DNA from: JAFAGX01 sp035624085
Lineage (GTDB): Bacteria > Acidobacteriota > Terriglobia > Terriglobales > Acidobacteriaceae
Length of the DNA: 29,373 nt
Assembly (NCBI GenBank): GCA_035624085.1
Contig: DASPSE010000395.1
Location: 1-29,373, forward strand
Direction of reading: 5' to 3'
Position 1 is the stretch's first letter; each line of letters starts with the position of its first letter. A model generated the notes under the pieces. That model was not told the DNA's origin. It saw nothing but the letters and a program-made list of their open reading frames with translations, and made no database searches. Shown piece after piece: positions 1 through 8,170 of the stretch. A program made the translations under genes and the position numbers.

Positions 1-181
1 CCTGATCACGCAGGCTTGTGACATGTGCCACTGAGTTTTTCTCGAATTCAGGCCAACCTTTAATGTCACCGTACATGCGCGCATCTGGCCCTGAGGGCCC
101 CTCCACCTGCGCGAGTTTCAAATCCGGACCCCGCTCGCAAATGCGCGAGCCTTCGTACCACATCTCCGCGGAGGATCTCTT
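1..181. other. 5' flank and leader of the ammonium transporter gene
   Basis: No convincing gene is seen here. The leader of the ammonium transporter has a 13-base palindrome at 87-99 (GGCCCT-G-AGGGCC) and a 6-bp hairpin at 133-150 (GCTCGC, six-base loop, GCGAGC). A GGAG-type ribosome-binding site precedes the ATG at 182. No clear sigma-54 promoter of the TGGC-N8-TTGC type, which is common before amt genes, was found. Confidence 0.4.
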
Positions 182-1444
182 ATGCTGCATCTCGACACCG
201 GCAACACCGGCTTCATGATCTTATGCACCAGCCTGGTTATGCTGATGACGCCTGGACTCGCATTTTTCTACGGCGGCCTAGTAGGCCGCAAGAACGTCCT
301 GGCCATTATGATTCAGAGCTTCGTCTCCATGGGCTGGACCACCGTGATCTGGTACATCTATGGCTATTCTCTGTGCTTCAGTGGCGACTGGCACGGAGTC
401 ATCGGCAACCTCCACAACGCTTTCCTGCGCGGGGTTGATCTCAGTACGCCTTCGCCCAACCCCACGATTCCCGCCTTCGTCTTTATTGCTTACCAAATGA
501 TGTTTGCGATTATCACTCCGGCTTTGATTTCTGGCGCGTTTACCAATCGCGTCACTTTCAAAGCGTACATGCTCTTCCTGACCGCGTGGCTCACGTTCGT
601 TTACTTCCCCTTCGTTCACATGGTTTGGGGCGGCGGATTCCTGCAGCAATGGGGCGTGCGGGATTTTGCCGGCGGCATCGTGGTGCATAACATTGCCGGT
701 CTGGCGGCATTGGCCTCGGTCATCTACGTGGGTAAGCGCCGCGTGCTCGATCGCGGTCCGCACAGCATCCCGCTGGTCGCGCTCGGCACCGGACTTCTGT
801 GGTTTGGATGGTACGGGTTCAATGCCGGCAGCGAAATGCGGGTTGATTCGGTGACTGCGACTGCATTCCTGAATACCGACGTCGCGGCATCGTTTGCTGC
901 CGTTGCCTGGATGATGGTCGCGTGGTTTAACGAGAAAAAGCCCAAGTTCCTCGGCCTGCTCACTGGCGCCGTCGCTGGACTCGCCACCGTGACTCCGGCG
1001 GCCGGGTTTGTCTCTCCCACGACCGCCGTAATCATCGGCATTGTCTCGGGCGTCGTTTGTTACTACGCCGTCGAAATGAAAAACAAGCTGCAATGGGATG
1101 ATGCACTCGACGTGTGGGGCGTCCACGGAGTTGGCGGCTTCTTGGGCATCGTGATGCTCGGCATTTTCGCCAACAAGCAATTCAATCCTGAAGGCGCAAA
1201 TGGCCTGCTCTATGGCGATCCGGTCTTCCTGCTCAAGCAGGTGACAGCGGTTGTCTTCTCGTCAGTCTGGGCGTTCGTTTTCACCTACGCTATGTTGCGC
1301 ATTATCGACGCCTTCACCACTGTGAAAGTCGACGAGATGTCGGAGGAGATTGGCCTCGACGAGTCGCTCCACGGCGAGCACGCCTACGAGGAGCTTGCCG
1401 AGAAGGACGTGATTCACCATCTGGCCCAGGCCGGCCGCCGCTGA
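182..1444 (+). CDS. amtB: Ammonium transporter (Amt/MEP/Rh family)
   Basis: 420 aa, the usual Amt length, predicted inner-membrane trimeric channel that imports ammonium. The protein begins directly with the first conserved helix region (DTGNTGFMILCTSLVMLMTP, then FFYGGLV), so it lacks a long cleavable leader. The pore twin histidines are visible: H169 in DFAGGIVVHNIAG and H315 in VWGVHGVGG. A phenylalanine-gate region (YQMMFAIITPALISGAF) and the conserved C-terminal tail (IGLDESLHGEHAYEE), which in this family contacts PII regulators, are also present. The start at 182 has a GGAG sequence about 7 bases upstream. No glnK/PII gene is adjacent in this window, so any PII partner must be encoded elsewhere. 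The porin gene follows almost immediately, suggesting one operon. Confidence 0.96.
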   Translation: MLHLDTGNTGFMILCTSLVMLMTPGLAFFYGGLVGRKNVLAIMIQSFVSMGWTTVIWYIYGYSLCFSGDWHGVIGNLHNAFLRGVDLSTPSPNPTIPAFVFIAYQMMFAIITPALISGAFTNRVTFKAYMLFLTAWLTFVYFPFVHMVWGGGFLQQWGVRDFAGGIVVHNIAGLAALASVIYVGKRRVLDRGPHSIPLVALGTGLLWFGWYGFNAGSEMRVDSVTATAFLNTDVAASFAAVAWMMVAWFNEKKPKFLGLLTGAVAGLATVTPAAGFVSPTTAVIIGIVSGVVCYYAVEMKNKLQWDDALDVWGVHGVGGFLGIVMLGIFANKQFNPEGANGLLYGDPVFLLKQVTAVVFSSVWAFVFTYAMLRIIDAFTTVKVDEMSEEIGLDESLHGEHAYEELAEKDVIHHLAQAGRR

Positions 1445-1456
1445 CGTTTGAAAGCA

Positions 1457-2683
1457 ATGACCTCGCGGAGCCATCGACGGAGGTCTTCGTATTGGCAGTT
1501 ACTTCTAATGGGGATGATGCTTGCATCGTCCCCATTCTTATTTGCTCAGGACGGCAACCTGGCTGGCGCGCCCGCTGCTTCCTCCACCGATCCGGTCGAG
1601 ACCAAGTCCTGGCTGAGAGGAATTACGACTGACGGATATGTGTCGCTCTCCTACACCTACAACACCAACGACCCCATCCCCCGCATCAACCAATTTCGCG
1701 TATTTGATTTTAACGACGATGATCCGCAACTCGACGCGGCCCAGCTCGTCATTCAGCATCCGGTCAGCGAACCCGGACAGTTTGGGTTCCGCTACAACAT
1801 GATTGCCGGCTCTGGCGTTCCGGAGGTGACGGCGGCTTACGGCATGTTTCGCAACACCACGACCGGCATCGCCCATCATTTCGACATTCCCGAGGTCTAC
1901 CTCAGCTACGTCATTCCACTTAAGAAAGGCCTCCGCCTCGACCTGGGAAAGTTCGCCACCAACTTCGGCTATGAAGTCATCGGCGGTTACGACGGATACA
2001 ACGACAACTTCAGCCGTGGCTTCATCTTCGGTTATGGCCTCCCTTTCACCCACACTGGGTTGAAGCTGAGTTATCCCTTCAGCGGTCGCATTTCCGGCGC
2101 TTTGCTGGCCACGAATGCTTGCGACGCCGTAACCCGCATGAACGGGGGCATAACGTTCGGCGGACAGGTCGCGGTCGCCACTTCCAGGGCCACGACTTTG
2201 ACCTTCAATTTTCTGCACGGCCCGGAACGTCCGCACAACGATCACGATAAACGCAGTCTCTATGAGATGGTTGGAACGTGGAAGGTCTCTCCGCGTCTTA
2301 GCCTCGCGTTCGACGGCCTCTATGCCGACGAGGATCACGCCGCCAAGAACGGCAGCGACGCCATTTGGAAAGGACTGGCAGGATTTTCGAAGTACAACTT
2401 CACCAAGGCATTCTCAGCCGCCTTTCGCGGTGAGGTGTTCGCGGATATCGGAGGCAGCCGCACCGGCACTACTCAGACCCTGCGAGGATTCACGCTGACA
2501 CCTGAATACGATCTGCCGGCCAGGTTCTCCCGCATCAGGCACGAGTTCAAGCGGGCCGACGGCAAAGTTGCACTTCGCGGGGAATTTCGCCGGGACTTCT
2601 CGGACCAGAACACATTTCGCAAGGCCACTGGATTTACCAACCATCAGTTCACTACCGCGGCAAATTTGATCTACCTGTTCTGA
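1457..2683 (+). CDS. Outer-membrane beta-barrel porin (BBP2/OmpL-like)
   Basis: About 408 aa. A basic N-terminus (RSHRRRSSYW) and a hydrophobic stretch ending near FLFAQ form a signal peptide. The rest is rich in alternating aromatic and polar strands and ends in LIYLF, with the terminal Phe that outer-membrane barrels use for assembly. Motifs such as DGYVSLSYTYN, FDIPEVYLSY, LGKFATNFGYEV and FSRGFIFGYGLPFTHTGLK fit the putative beta-barrel porin-2 family. The gene starts just after the amt stop; the ATG at 1457 is chosen, with an in-frame TTG at 1448 as alternative and no strong ribosome-binding site for either, suggesting coupling to amt. Inference: it may supply outer-membrane passage for substrates of the co-transcribed ammonium channel; its true solute is unknown. 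Confidence 0.82.
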   Translation: MTSRSHRRRSSYWQLLLMGMMLASSPFLFAQDGNLAGAPAASSTDPVETKSWLRGITTDGYVSLSYTYNTNDPIPRINQFRVFDFNDDDPQLDAAQLVIQHPVSEPGQFGFRYNMIAGSGVPEVTAAYGMFRNTTTGIAHHFDIPEVYLSYVIPLKKGLRLDLGKFATNFGYEVIGGYDGYNDNFSRGFIFGYGLPFTHTGLKLSYPFSGRISGALLATNACDAVTRMNGGITFGGQVAVATSRATTLTFNFLHGPERPHNDHDKRSLYEMVGTWKVSPRLSLAFDGLYADEDHAAKNGSDAIWKGLAGFSKYNFTKAFSAAFRGEVFADIGGSRTGTTQTLRGFTLTPEYDLPARFSRIRHEFKRADGKVALRGEFRRDFSDQNTFRKATGFTNHQFTTAANLIYLF

Positions 2684-3015
2684 ATGGACGATCGGCTCTT
2701 CTCCACGGCTTAAATTCCAGTGATGGTTGTACCACCACACCTTCTGAATATCGAGGAAATTGCTACCGATGCCGTTCGCGCCGCCAGTGATGAGCGCAAG
2801 ATTAGTAACGAGAAGTAGGTTCGTGGAACGTGATCCGGCGATGGCGCCCTCAGTCGGCAGCTCACGGGCAAACCGGAAATTAACGCCCATTGCTGTTAAG
2901 AGCGATAGCGCTCAAAACCCTCACCGAAGGGCTTGCCTGACGGTGGCGATCCCCGGCCTGCAAAGTCAGATCCCGGCCAACACATCTAAACACATACTAA
3001 AAGTCTGAATCCGCG
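2684..3015. other. Gap between convergent porin and thiL genes
   Basis: No supported gene. A short hairpin (GAGCG-ATAG-CGCTC, 2900-2913) is the only stem noted and is a weak terminator candidate for thiL read-through on the minus strand. On the minus strand around 2720-2890 a reading frame contains ITGGANGIG, which resembles the Rossmann motif of short-chain dehydrogenases, but the frame runs on antisense into the porin gene and lacks other family features, so it is not called. Confidence 0.4.
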
Positions 3016-3972
3016 TTATGCCCGGAAATGCTGCCAGCCCTGCGGTTGAAGTTTCACACCCACGCCTTGGTTGTTCATGAGAACGATGTGCTTGTCTCGT
3101 GTCACATGGCCGATCTGGGTAATCGGGACACCAGCTATCCGTGTCGGAACGCGTTTACCACGGGGAGATGTGAATAGCAGTTCGTAGTCATCACCGCCGT
3201 GCAGGGCGAATTTCAGATCGACCTCATGAGCGGGCTTTCCGATGACCGACGGCGGAACGGCATCTGCCAAAATTTCCGCGCCCACGGCGCTCTCTTCACA
3301 AATATGGGAGAGGTCGGTGGACAAGCCGTCGCTGACGTCGATCATCGCGGAAGCAAGCTTCCTCTCGCGCAGCCACTGACCGACCTTAATTCGTGGCATG
3401 GGACGAAAATGCTGGCGGTAGTCGCCGGCGCGAAGTCTCCGGCCGGAAAAGAGCAGTTCCAGGGTTGCTGCCGAGCCACCCAGATGGCCAGTGACGTAGA
3501 TGCGGTCGCCAGGCCGTGCACCGGTGCGGTGGATTGCGGAGCCTTTCGGCGCTGATCCGATCACAACGATGTCGGCTAGAACGCCGCCGGGCGATTCGGC
3601 GATATCGCCGCCTGCAAGGCTCACTCTGAACGCGTGGGCGAGATCCAGAAATCCTCGGAGAAAACCGTCAACCCAGCTCTGCGGCAGATTCCGCGGCAGC
3701 GCCAGCGACAAGAAAGCAGCAACCGGTTCACCCCCCATGGCGGCGATGTCGCTGAGGCCGCGCGTAAGACAACGATGACCCACAATTTCGGGCGGGTGCC
3801 ACTGCCTCCGAAAGTGAACGCCTTCCAGGCTGAAGTCGGTCGTGACCAGCGTTTCGTGACCGGCAGGAATCTGCAAGATTGCGCAGTCGTCCCCGATCCC
3901 TGTTACCACCCGACGGCCCGGGCGTGCTCGCTTGCGTATGCGCACGATCAGCGATTTTTCGTTGAGGGGCAA
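3016..3972 (-). CDS. thiL: Thiamine-monophosphate kinase
   Basis: 318 aa, normal for the family. It phosphorylates thiamine monophosphate with ATP to give thiamine pyrophosphate, the last step of cofactor synthesis, in the cytoplasm. Family motifs appear in order: EKSLIVRI at the N-terminus, GIGDDCA, TTDFSLEGVHFR, SDIAAMGG, LAGGDIAES, MIDVSDGL and HGGDDYELLFT; the Asp-rich GDD and DVSDG segments bind Mg-ATP. The start is a TTG at 3972; an in-frame stop lies three codons upstream and the conserved EKSLIVRI begins five codons later, so no later start fits. No thiamine-pyrophosphate riboswitch (no CTGAGA element) precedes it, and no other thiamine gene is nearby. It converges on the porin gene. 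Confidence 0.95.
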   Translation of the reverse strand: MPLNEKSLIVRIRKRARPGRRVVTGIGDDCAILQIPAGHETLVTTDFSLEGVHFRRQWHPPEIVGHRCLTRGLSDIAAMGGEPVAAFLSLALPRNLPQSWVDGFLRGFLDLAHAFRVSLAGGDIAESPGGVLADIVVIGSAPKGSAIHRTGARPGDRIYVTGHLGGSAATLELLFSGRRLRAGDYRQHFRPMPRIKVGQWLRERKLASAMIDVSDGLSTDLSHICEESAVGAEILADAVPPSVIGKPAHEVDLKFALHGGDDYELLFTSPRGKRVPTRIAGVPITQIGHVTRDKHIVLMNNQGVGVKLQPQGWQHFRA

Positions 3973-4360
3973 GCAGCTTCAATATATAAGAATCGACGCG
4001 AGAAGCGGTTTCGCGCAGCTCTGAGGCCGGTGGGGCAAGGCAAACCACCTTTTGGTAACCTCATCCCATGTTACCCGGCCAATGTACGAGGGCAACTGAG
4101 CCTAAGGTAATCCAGGTAGGTCATTGACAGATGGGAAGCCAGTTTGTTACCGTTCAAGAGCTGTCTCCTAAAACCTTTGGCCAAGCTAAGTGGTCGGTAC
4201 AGTTTGGGTTTCAGCCACTTAGGGATAAAGGCCAGGCCTGGTTCCGGTAGGAAGAAAGGCACAACCTCACCCAGCAGGGAAGTGCGCGGGATCAGGGTCG
4301 GTTGGTATCGAGCGGCGAACCTGCCGCGAAGTTGAGCCTGATCACCAGAAAAGGAACCTA
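3973..4360. other. Divergent intergenic region thiL / M23 peptidase
   Basis: 388 bases without a supported gene. It holds several inverted repeats: GGTAAC/GTTACC (4054-4059 with 4070-4075), CTAAGTGG/CCACTTAG (4186-4193 with 4215-4222, 21-base loop) and a perfect palindrome CCAGGCCTGG (4232-4241). A perfect TTGACA lies at 4124-4129 but has no good -10 at normal spacing. A TATATT-like box is present on the minus strand just upstream of thiL. These suggest a structured leader for the peptidase gene, but no known riboswitch class was matched by eye. Confidence 0.35.
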
Positions 4361-5269
4361 TTGCGGAAGCGTTTCTACATTCTGTTTGTGGCACGCGGCG
4401 AGGACGGACAGCTCCGCAAGATCTCCATTCCGGTCCAATACCTTTACGTTCTGGTGATCGGGGCGGGAATCGGGTTTCTGAGCCTGACCGGCATTGCCAG
4501 CTCCTATTTGCGCATGCTGCTGAAGGTCTCGCACTTCAATGAGCTGCGCGCCCAAAAAGAAGAACTGAAAGATCGCTATAGCAAGCTCGAACAGGTAGCC
4601 AAGGAAAGAGACATTCAGGTCGCATCCCTGGGATCACTGGCCAGCGAAGTTTCTTCTCTGTATGGTCTGAAAACTGATCCAATCCTTACTCCGGCAAGTG
4701 ATGCGGTCCAGGACGCCCAAGTAAGCTCCTCCCTCGATCGGCTTTCTACTCTGAAAGACACCGCGCTCAGCGGCGCCGCGACAACTGGCATTTTTCTGGG
4801 CCTGACTCGCGACGTGACTCCGGCCGACTGGCTGCGAGCTAACTCGGCTCCCAACCTGTGGCCGGTGGAAGGCGCAATTACCGGGTCTTTTGGTGAACGC
4901 ATCGACCCGTTCAACGGCGAGGGTGCATTCCACAGTGGAGTGGATATCTCGGCGTCAGTGGGGCAGCCGGTCATCGCGCCTGCCGATGGCATCGTGGTGT
5001 TCGCTGATTTCAGCGGCGGATACGGCCGGGCCATTATTCTTGATCACGGTCACAACATCACCACCCGATATGGACACCTGGCCAGCTTCGCGGTCGCATC
5101 AGGTCAGTACGTACATCGCGGCGATACCATCGGATATGTCGGGTTAAGCGGCCGCAGCACTGGTCCTCACCTTCACTACGAAGTCCGCATCAACGACACT
5201 CCCGTCAATCCTCATAAGTACCTTCGCATGACCATCGCCCAGGGCGGCGGATTCGCGGCAGGAAGCTAG
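4361..5269 (+). CDS. Membrane-anchored M23 family metallopeptidase
   Basis: 302 aa. A short basic N-terminus is followed by one membrane helix (about residues 25-50), then a coiled-coil segment (about 55-90; ELRAQKEELKDRYSKLEQVAKE), a linker, and a C-terminal LytM/M23 domain (about 165-295). Zinc-site residues are visible: H191 and D195 in HSGVDIS, catalytic H239 in YGHL, and H270-x-H272 in GPHLHYEV. All expected ligands are present, so it is probably an active peptidoglycan DD-endopeptidase facing the periplasm rather than a degenerate EnvC-type activator. Start is TTG at 4361, supported by AAGGAA 6 bases upstream; no ATG precedes the membrane helix. The gene stands alone. Confidence 0.9.
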   Translation: MRKRFYILFVARGEDGQLRKISIPVQYLYVLVIGAGIGFLSLTGIASSYLRMLLKVSHFNELRAQKEELKDRYSKLEQVAKERDIQVASLGSLASEVSSLYGLKTDPILTPASDAVQDAQVSSSLDRLSTLKDTALSGAATTGIFLGLTRDVTPADWLRANSAPNLWPVEGAITGSFGERIDPFNGEGAFHSGVDISASVGQPVIAPADGIVVFADFSGGYGRAIILDHGHNITTRYGHLASFAVASGQYVHRGDTIGYVGLSGRSTGPHLHYEVRINDTPVNPHKYLRMTIAQGGGFAAGS

Positions 5270-5280
5270 AAGAGCAGTGT

Positions 5281-5362
5281 CCAGTGGTCAGTTTCCAGCG
5301 GCCAGTTGATATTCCCGCGCCTGTATGGGCGCACATCACTGATCACTGGCCACCGATCACTG
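5281..5362. repeat. Imperfect inverted repeat of CAGTGGTCAGT type
   Basis: Two arms of about 25 bases, 5282-5306 and 5338-5362, are built from CAGTGGTCAGT/ACTGATCACTG-like units and are inverted relative to each other with about 18 of 25 matching positions. The element sits between convergent genes and overlaps the end of the minus-strand gene. It looks like a short dispersed intergenic element and could fold to stop transcription from both sides. Confidence 0.5.
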
Positions 5363-5746
5363 CCTCAATCCCATCCATCTTTCCGAAACGACCATCGAGT
5401 TGCCCGGATTCTGCGGATCGTAGCGCACGGAGGTGGGCAGACCGAGGCGGCAGGAATGAAGGTTAATCAGTTGGCGCAGGTAGGTTACATCCTGGGAAGC
5501 TTCATAGGACACGCCGGCAACGTCGTACTGGAAGATCAGCAGGGTGGAAGGCCGGTCGCCATTGGCGCCGATTTCTTGAACGTCGATTACCGTGCCATCG
5601 GTGATGCGCCCCACCTGATCCAGCCAGGCACGCCGCTCCCGCTCAATTTCCTCTGGCCCTTTGGGCTTGCGGCGCAACAGCAAATAGGCGGCGAATGCCA
5701 TGCCCGAGCCGGCCAGAACCCAAGAATAGAGACGAAATGGAATCAT
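5357..5746 (-). CDS. Small membrane protein, DUF3592-like
   Basis: 129 aa. An N-terminal membrane helix (about residues 7-24, YSWVLAGSGMAFAAYLLL) is followed by a charged linker and a small beta-rich domain. The pattern GTVIDVQE, then LLIFQYDVAGVSYEAS, then LPTSVRYDPQNPGNSMV resembles DUF3592 proteins, in which an extracytoplasmic beta domain is tethered by membrane helices; only one helix is seen here. ATG start at 5746, no strong ribosome-binding site. The 3' end overlaps the inverted repeat. Function unknown. Confidence 0.65.
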   Translation of the reverse strand: MIPFRLYSWVLAGSGMAFAAYLLLRRKPKGPEEIERERRAWLDQVGRITDGTVIDVQEIGANGDRPSTLLIFQYDVAGVSYEASQDVTYLRQLINLHSCRLGLPTSVRYDPQNPGNSMVVSERWMGLRQ

Positions 5747-5978
5747 GACTGCCGAAAAGAACCGCCACCTGGACCGCGGCCTTCTAAAAACAGCATAAGG
5801 CCTCCGAGTGAATGATGGAAGAGGTCCACAGGTTACCGAGGTGGGGAGTTTGCGCGATTACTGTGGATTTCTTCCCAAAATCGCCATTCCTGGGAAAGTG
5901 ATTTCGGAATTCTAGTCAAGATTTTCTTCGTGGGACCATCAGCATGAAGGATCGCTAAGCTCGCAAAGCCACATGCCC

Positions 5979-6008
5979 TTGACCGGCGTTTGCGCCAGGG
6001 TGTACAGT
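5979..6008 (+). promoter_or_regulatory. Sigma-70 type promoter
   Basis: TTGACC (5979-5984), an 18-base spacer, and TACAGT (6003-6008), about 38 bases before the ATG at 6046. A strong AAGGAGG ribosome-binding site lies between. Position and fit make it the likely promoter of the next gene. Confidence 0.5.
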
Positions 6009-6045
6009 CCGCTCCGTCGTAATCTCTCAAATCAAGGAGGCGTTT

Positions 6046-6939
6046 ATGTTGCGGAGAGCCTTTTGGGCGTTGGCGGCGACTTTATGCCTGATTGCGCCCG
6101 CGGTAATGCAAGCCCAGATGGGCGATTACCTGGATGTTTACATCGCGCACGTTAAACCGGAAAAAACTGCTGACTTTGAGGCACTTGCCAGAAAAGTGGT
6201 CGATGCCAATCGGCACAACAATGGCGACAATTGGATGGCGCTGGAGACTGTTTACGGCGAGAACGATACGTACGTGTTCATCAGCACTCGCCAGAATTAC
6301 GCCGACATCGATAAGGGCAGCGATGCCTTCTTTGGAGCGCTGAACAAAGCCTACGGCAAGGACGGTGCGCAGAAAATCCTGCACGAGTGGGACAACTGCC
6401 TCTCCTGGTCACGCAGCGAGTTTCGCAAACGGCGCTGGGACTTGTCCCGCAAAACTCCCGATGCGGCCTCGTACGCGAAATTCATTGGCGAATCGCGTGT
6501 ACTGCGTACTACCGCCGTGCACATCCGCCCGGGACACGTGACTGAATTCGAAGACCTTCTGAAAGAAGCCAAGACCGCCGGGGAAGAAAATCCCAATACT
6601 CAACCCGTGCTGGTTTCTCAGGTGATCGAAGGTGGCAGAGGCACTATTTTCTACGTGAGCGCCTTGCGGACTTCGCTGGGTGGCTTCGACAACAACCCCA
6701 CCATACGCGAGATCCTCGGTGAAGAAGGATATAAGAAGTATCTGCAGATAAGCGCGGATACAGTAACCGATACGGATTCGGTGCTCTACCGCTTTTCTGC
6801 CGAACTCAGCAATCCACCGCAGGAGGTAATCGCTGTCGCGCCTGACTTCTGGAACCCAAAACCGGTGACAGCGGCCAAGAACAAGCCCAAAACCACAGGC
6901 ATGGAACCAGCCGCCCAGAAAACCAAAGAACAGCAATAA
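6046..6939 (+). CDS. Secreted protein with two alpha-beta barrel-like repeats
   Basis: 297 aa with a clear signal peptide (LRRAFWALAATLCLIAPAVMQAQ). The mature part appears to hold two related modules: about residues 27-90 (YLDVYIAHVKPEKTADFEAL ... ETVYGENDTYVFIS) and about 150-215 (RTTAVHIRPGHVTEFEDLLK ... VIEGGRGTIFYVSAL). The shape beta-strand, KPxxxxEFE helix, then paired strands is that of dimeric alpha-beta barrel (ABM-like) domains; the two copies could pair within one chain. The C-terminus is a Lys/Pro-rich tail. No catalytic residues can be assigned. AAGGAGG ribosome-binding site and a good promoter precede it, and a strong terminator follows. Function unknown. Confidence 0.72.
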   Translation: MLRRAFWALAATLCLIAPAVMQAQMGDYLDVYIAHVKPEKTADFEALARKVVDANRHNNGDNWMALETVYGENDTYVFISTRQNYADIDKGSDAFFGALNKAYGKDGAQKILHEWDNCLSWSRSEFRKRRWDLSRKTPDAASYAKFIGESRVLRTTAVHIRPGHVTEFEDLLKEAKTAGEENPNTQPVLVSQVIEGGRGTIFYVSALRTSLGGFDNNPTIREILGEEGYKKYLQISADTVTDTDSVLYRFSAELSNPPQEVIAVAPDFWNPKPVTAAKNKPKTTGMEPAAQKTKEQQ

Positions 6940-6951
6940 AGCAGCTGCATC

Positions 6952-6980
6952 GAGGGTGACATCAGCAAGGTGTCACCCTC
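6952..6980. terminator. Bidirectional hairpin terminator
   Basis: Perfect 10-bp stem GAGGGTGACA (6952-6961) with TGTCACCCTC (6971-6980) and a 9-base loop, placed 12 bases after one stop codon and 12 bases before the converging one. The downstream tract is only moderately T-rich. Confidence 0.65.
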
Positions 6981-6992
6981 CTCGTTTCTGCT

Positions 6993-7454
6993 TTACGGTG
7001 CCGCAGAAGTGTGATCGTGAACAATCTTCCAGCCTTCGGGAAACTTGCGGAATATTAACGTGAAGAGCCCATGCGGCGTCTTACCGTCCGGCATAGTCAA
7101 ATGGAACTCCCCCAGCACATAGGCGCCGTCAGGCGCTAGTTCCTGAATGCTTAAATCGGAGAATTCCAGCTTGCCCATCTCCCGTCCTTCGCCCTGATAT
7201 CTGGCGCGATACCGTTCCAGCGTCGATTGCCAGCCGGACGTCTTCTGCGCTCCGGCGAAGAAGATCAGATCTGGAGAGTTCCAGTAGCCTGACATGAAGG
7301 CTTCCAGATCGTGCCGGTTCCACGCGTCCACCTGCTGATGCAAGACATTTTCGACAGCCGACGTGACATCGGCTCGGGAGTCTTGGGCGAACGCATGAAA
7401 CGGACAAAGAAGCACGAAAAAAAGAATTGCTGTAGTCATCGAATTCGGGCGCAT
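6993..7454 (-). CDS. Secreted SnoaL-like / DUF4440 family protein
   Basis: 153 aa. Signal peptide (about residues 5-23, SMTTAILFFVLLCPFHAFAQ) followed by a single NTF2-like domain: helix VENVLHQQVDAWNRHDLEAFM, strand DLIFFAGAQKTSGWQSTLERY, then FSDLSIQELAPDGAYVLGEF, HGLFTLIFRKFPEGWKIVHDHTS. The WNRHDLEAFM and GWKIVHDHTS ends are typical of DUF4440/SnoaL-like proteins, a family of cone-shaped pockets with varied or unknown ligands. ATG at 7454 has GAGGA about 5 bases upstream, which favours it over the inner ATG at 7439. Likely periplasmic. Confidence 0.85.
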   Translation of the reverse strand: MRPNSMTTAILFFVLLCPFHAFAQDSRADVTSAVENVLHQQVDAWNRHDLEAFMSGYWNSPDLIFFAGAQKTSGWQSTLERYRARYQGEGREMGKLEFSDLSIQELAPDGAYVLGEFHLTMPDGKTPHGLFTLIFRKFPEGWKIVHDHTSAAP

Positions 7455-7518
7455 GAGTCCTCGCAGAACAGTGAGTGTGACACACAGCGGGCAGGATCTG
7501 CGAGAAGTTACGGAGAAG

Positions 7519-8001
7519 CTAGGCGCGGCTTTTCTTTGCCGCTGCGGCCGCTATGCCTCCAGCGCGTTCCCAGGGACGCTTCGGCCGTTCCGCGGCAGGC
7601 TGGTCGCGGTTCTCGATGCGGTCGTAATGATATGACTCGCTGACTGTCCCCAGTGATTCGTTATAAAGGCTCGGCAATCCCAACCCTTCCTTTAGCTCTT
7701 CCGTAAATTGCTGCAAGGCCTTCAGATGGTCTGCCGTAGCTGGCACTTCGGTTTTCGCGGTCTTGAGAAACTGCTGATAACCCTTATTCACCAGCTTTGA
7801 GATTTCGCTGCCGATCAAATATCCCGGGTAGGCGAAGATTTTGACATTATCGCCGCCGTTCCTCTGAATGGCTGCCGAAACGTTGTACTTCTTGAGGAAT
7901 ACACGCCCTTGCGTGCCCGGTGCCTCAATCAGATCAAAACCATGATCGCGCAGCCAATTCAGCGCGTCTTCATATGTTCGTTGTTGTTCGACCTTTGCCA
8001 T
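7519..8001 (-). CDS. Hypothetical protein, about 160 aa
   Basis: Not recognised. The chosen ATG at 8001 has AAGGA close upstream and begins MAKVEQQRTYEDALNWLRDHGFDL. An in-frame GTG at 8124 would add 41 residues but would overlap the start region of the divergent cysM gene. The protein has no signal peptide or membrane helix, a compact N-terminal half (GTQGRVFLKKYNVSAAIQRN, VKIFAYPGYLIGSEISKLVN), a helical middle (LKALQQFTEELKEGLGLP), and a basic, Ala/Lys-rich disordered tail ending KKSRA. Probably cytoplasmic. The divergent position suggests its promoter is shared with, or next to, the cysteine cluster. Confidence 0.6.
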   Translation of the reverse strand: MAKVEQQRTYEDALNWLRDHGFDLIEAPGTQGRVFLKKYNVSAAIQRNGGDNVKIFAYPGYLIGSEISKLVNKGYQQFLKTAKTEVPATADHLKALQQFTEELKEGLGLPSLYNESLGTVSESYHYDRIENRDQPAAERPKRPWERAGGIAAAAAKKSRA

Positions 8002-8081
8002 TTCGTCCTTCGTCGCTATGGTTAGATGCGGAATTACCGGAAAGGTACCCCGGTTATCCTGTGGAACCAAACAGGCTCTTT

Positions 8082-8087
8082 TATAAT
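8082..8087 (+). promoter_or_regulatory. Candidate -10 box of the cysM promoter
   Basis: A perfect TATAAT lies at 8082-8087, but no good -35 is found at 16-18 bases. Transcription from about 8094 would give a leader of about 77 bases before the ATG at 8171. Confidence 0.3.
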
Positions 8088-8170
8088 CTAACCAACGGAC
8101 GTTCGTGTCGGGATTCCAGTCCACGCCACGTTACGTTGGTCACGTCATTGAGTTCACATTAGTGCCTGGC

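Noticed and set aside
278..1180. 300-codon minus-strand frame inside the ammonium transporter gene
   Set aside because: Antisense shadow of a clear Amt gene; its translation is His/Asp/Arg-rich with no family resemblance.
3973..4360. c-di-GMP or thiamine-pyrophosphate riboswitch between thiL and the peptidase gene
   Set aside because: GCAAACC and GGTAACC-like strings are present, but the conserved cores of either riboswitch class are not.
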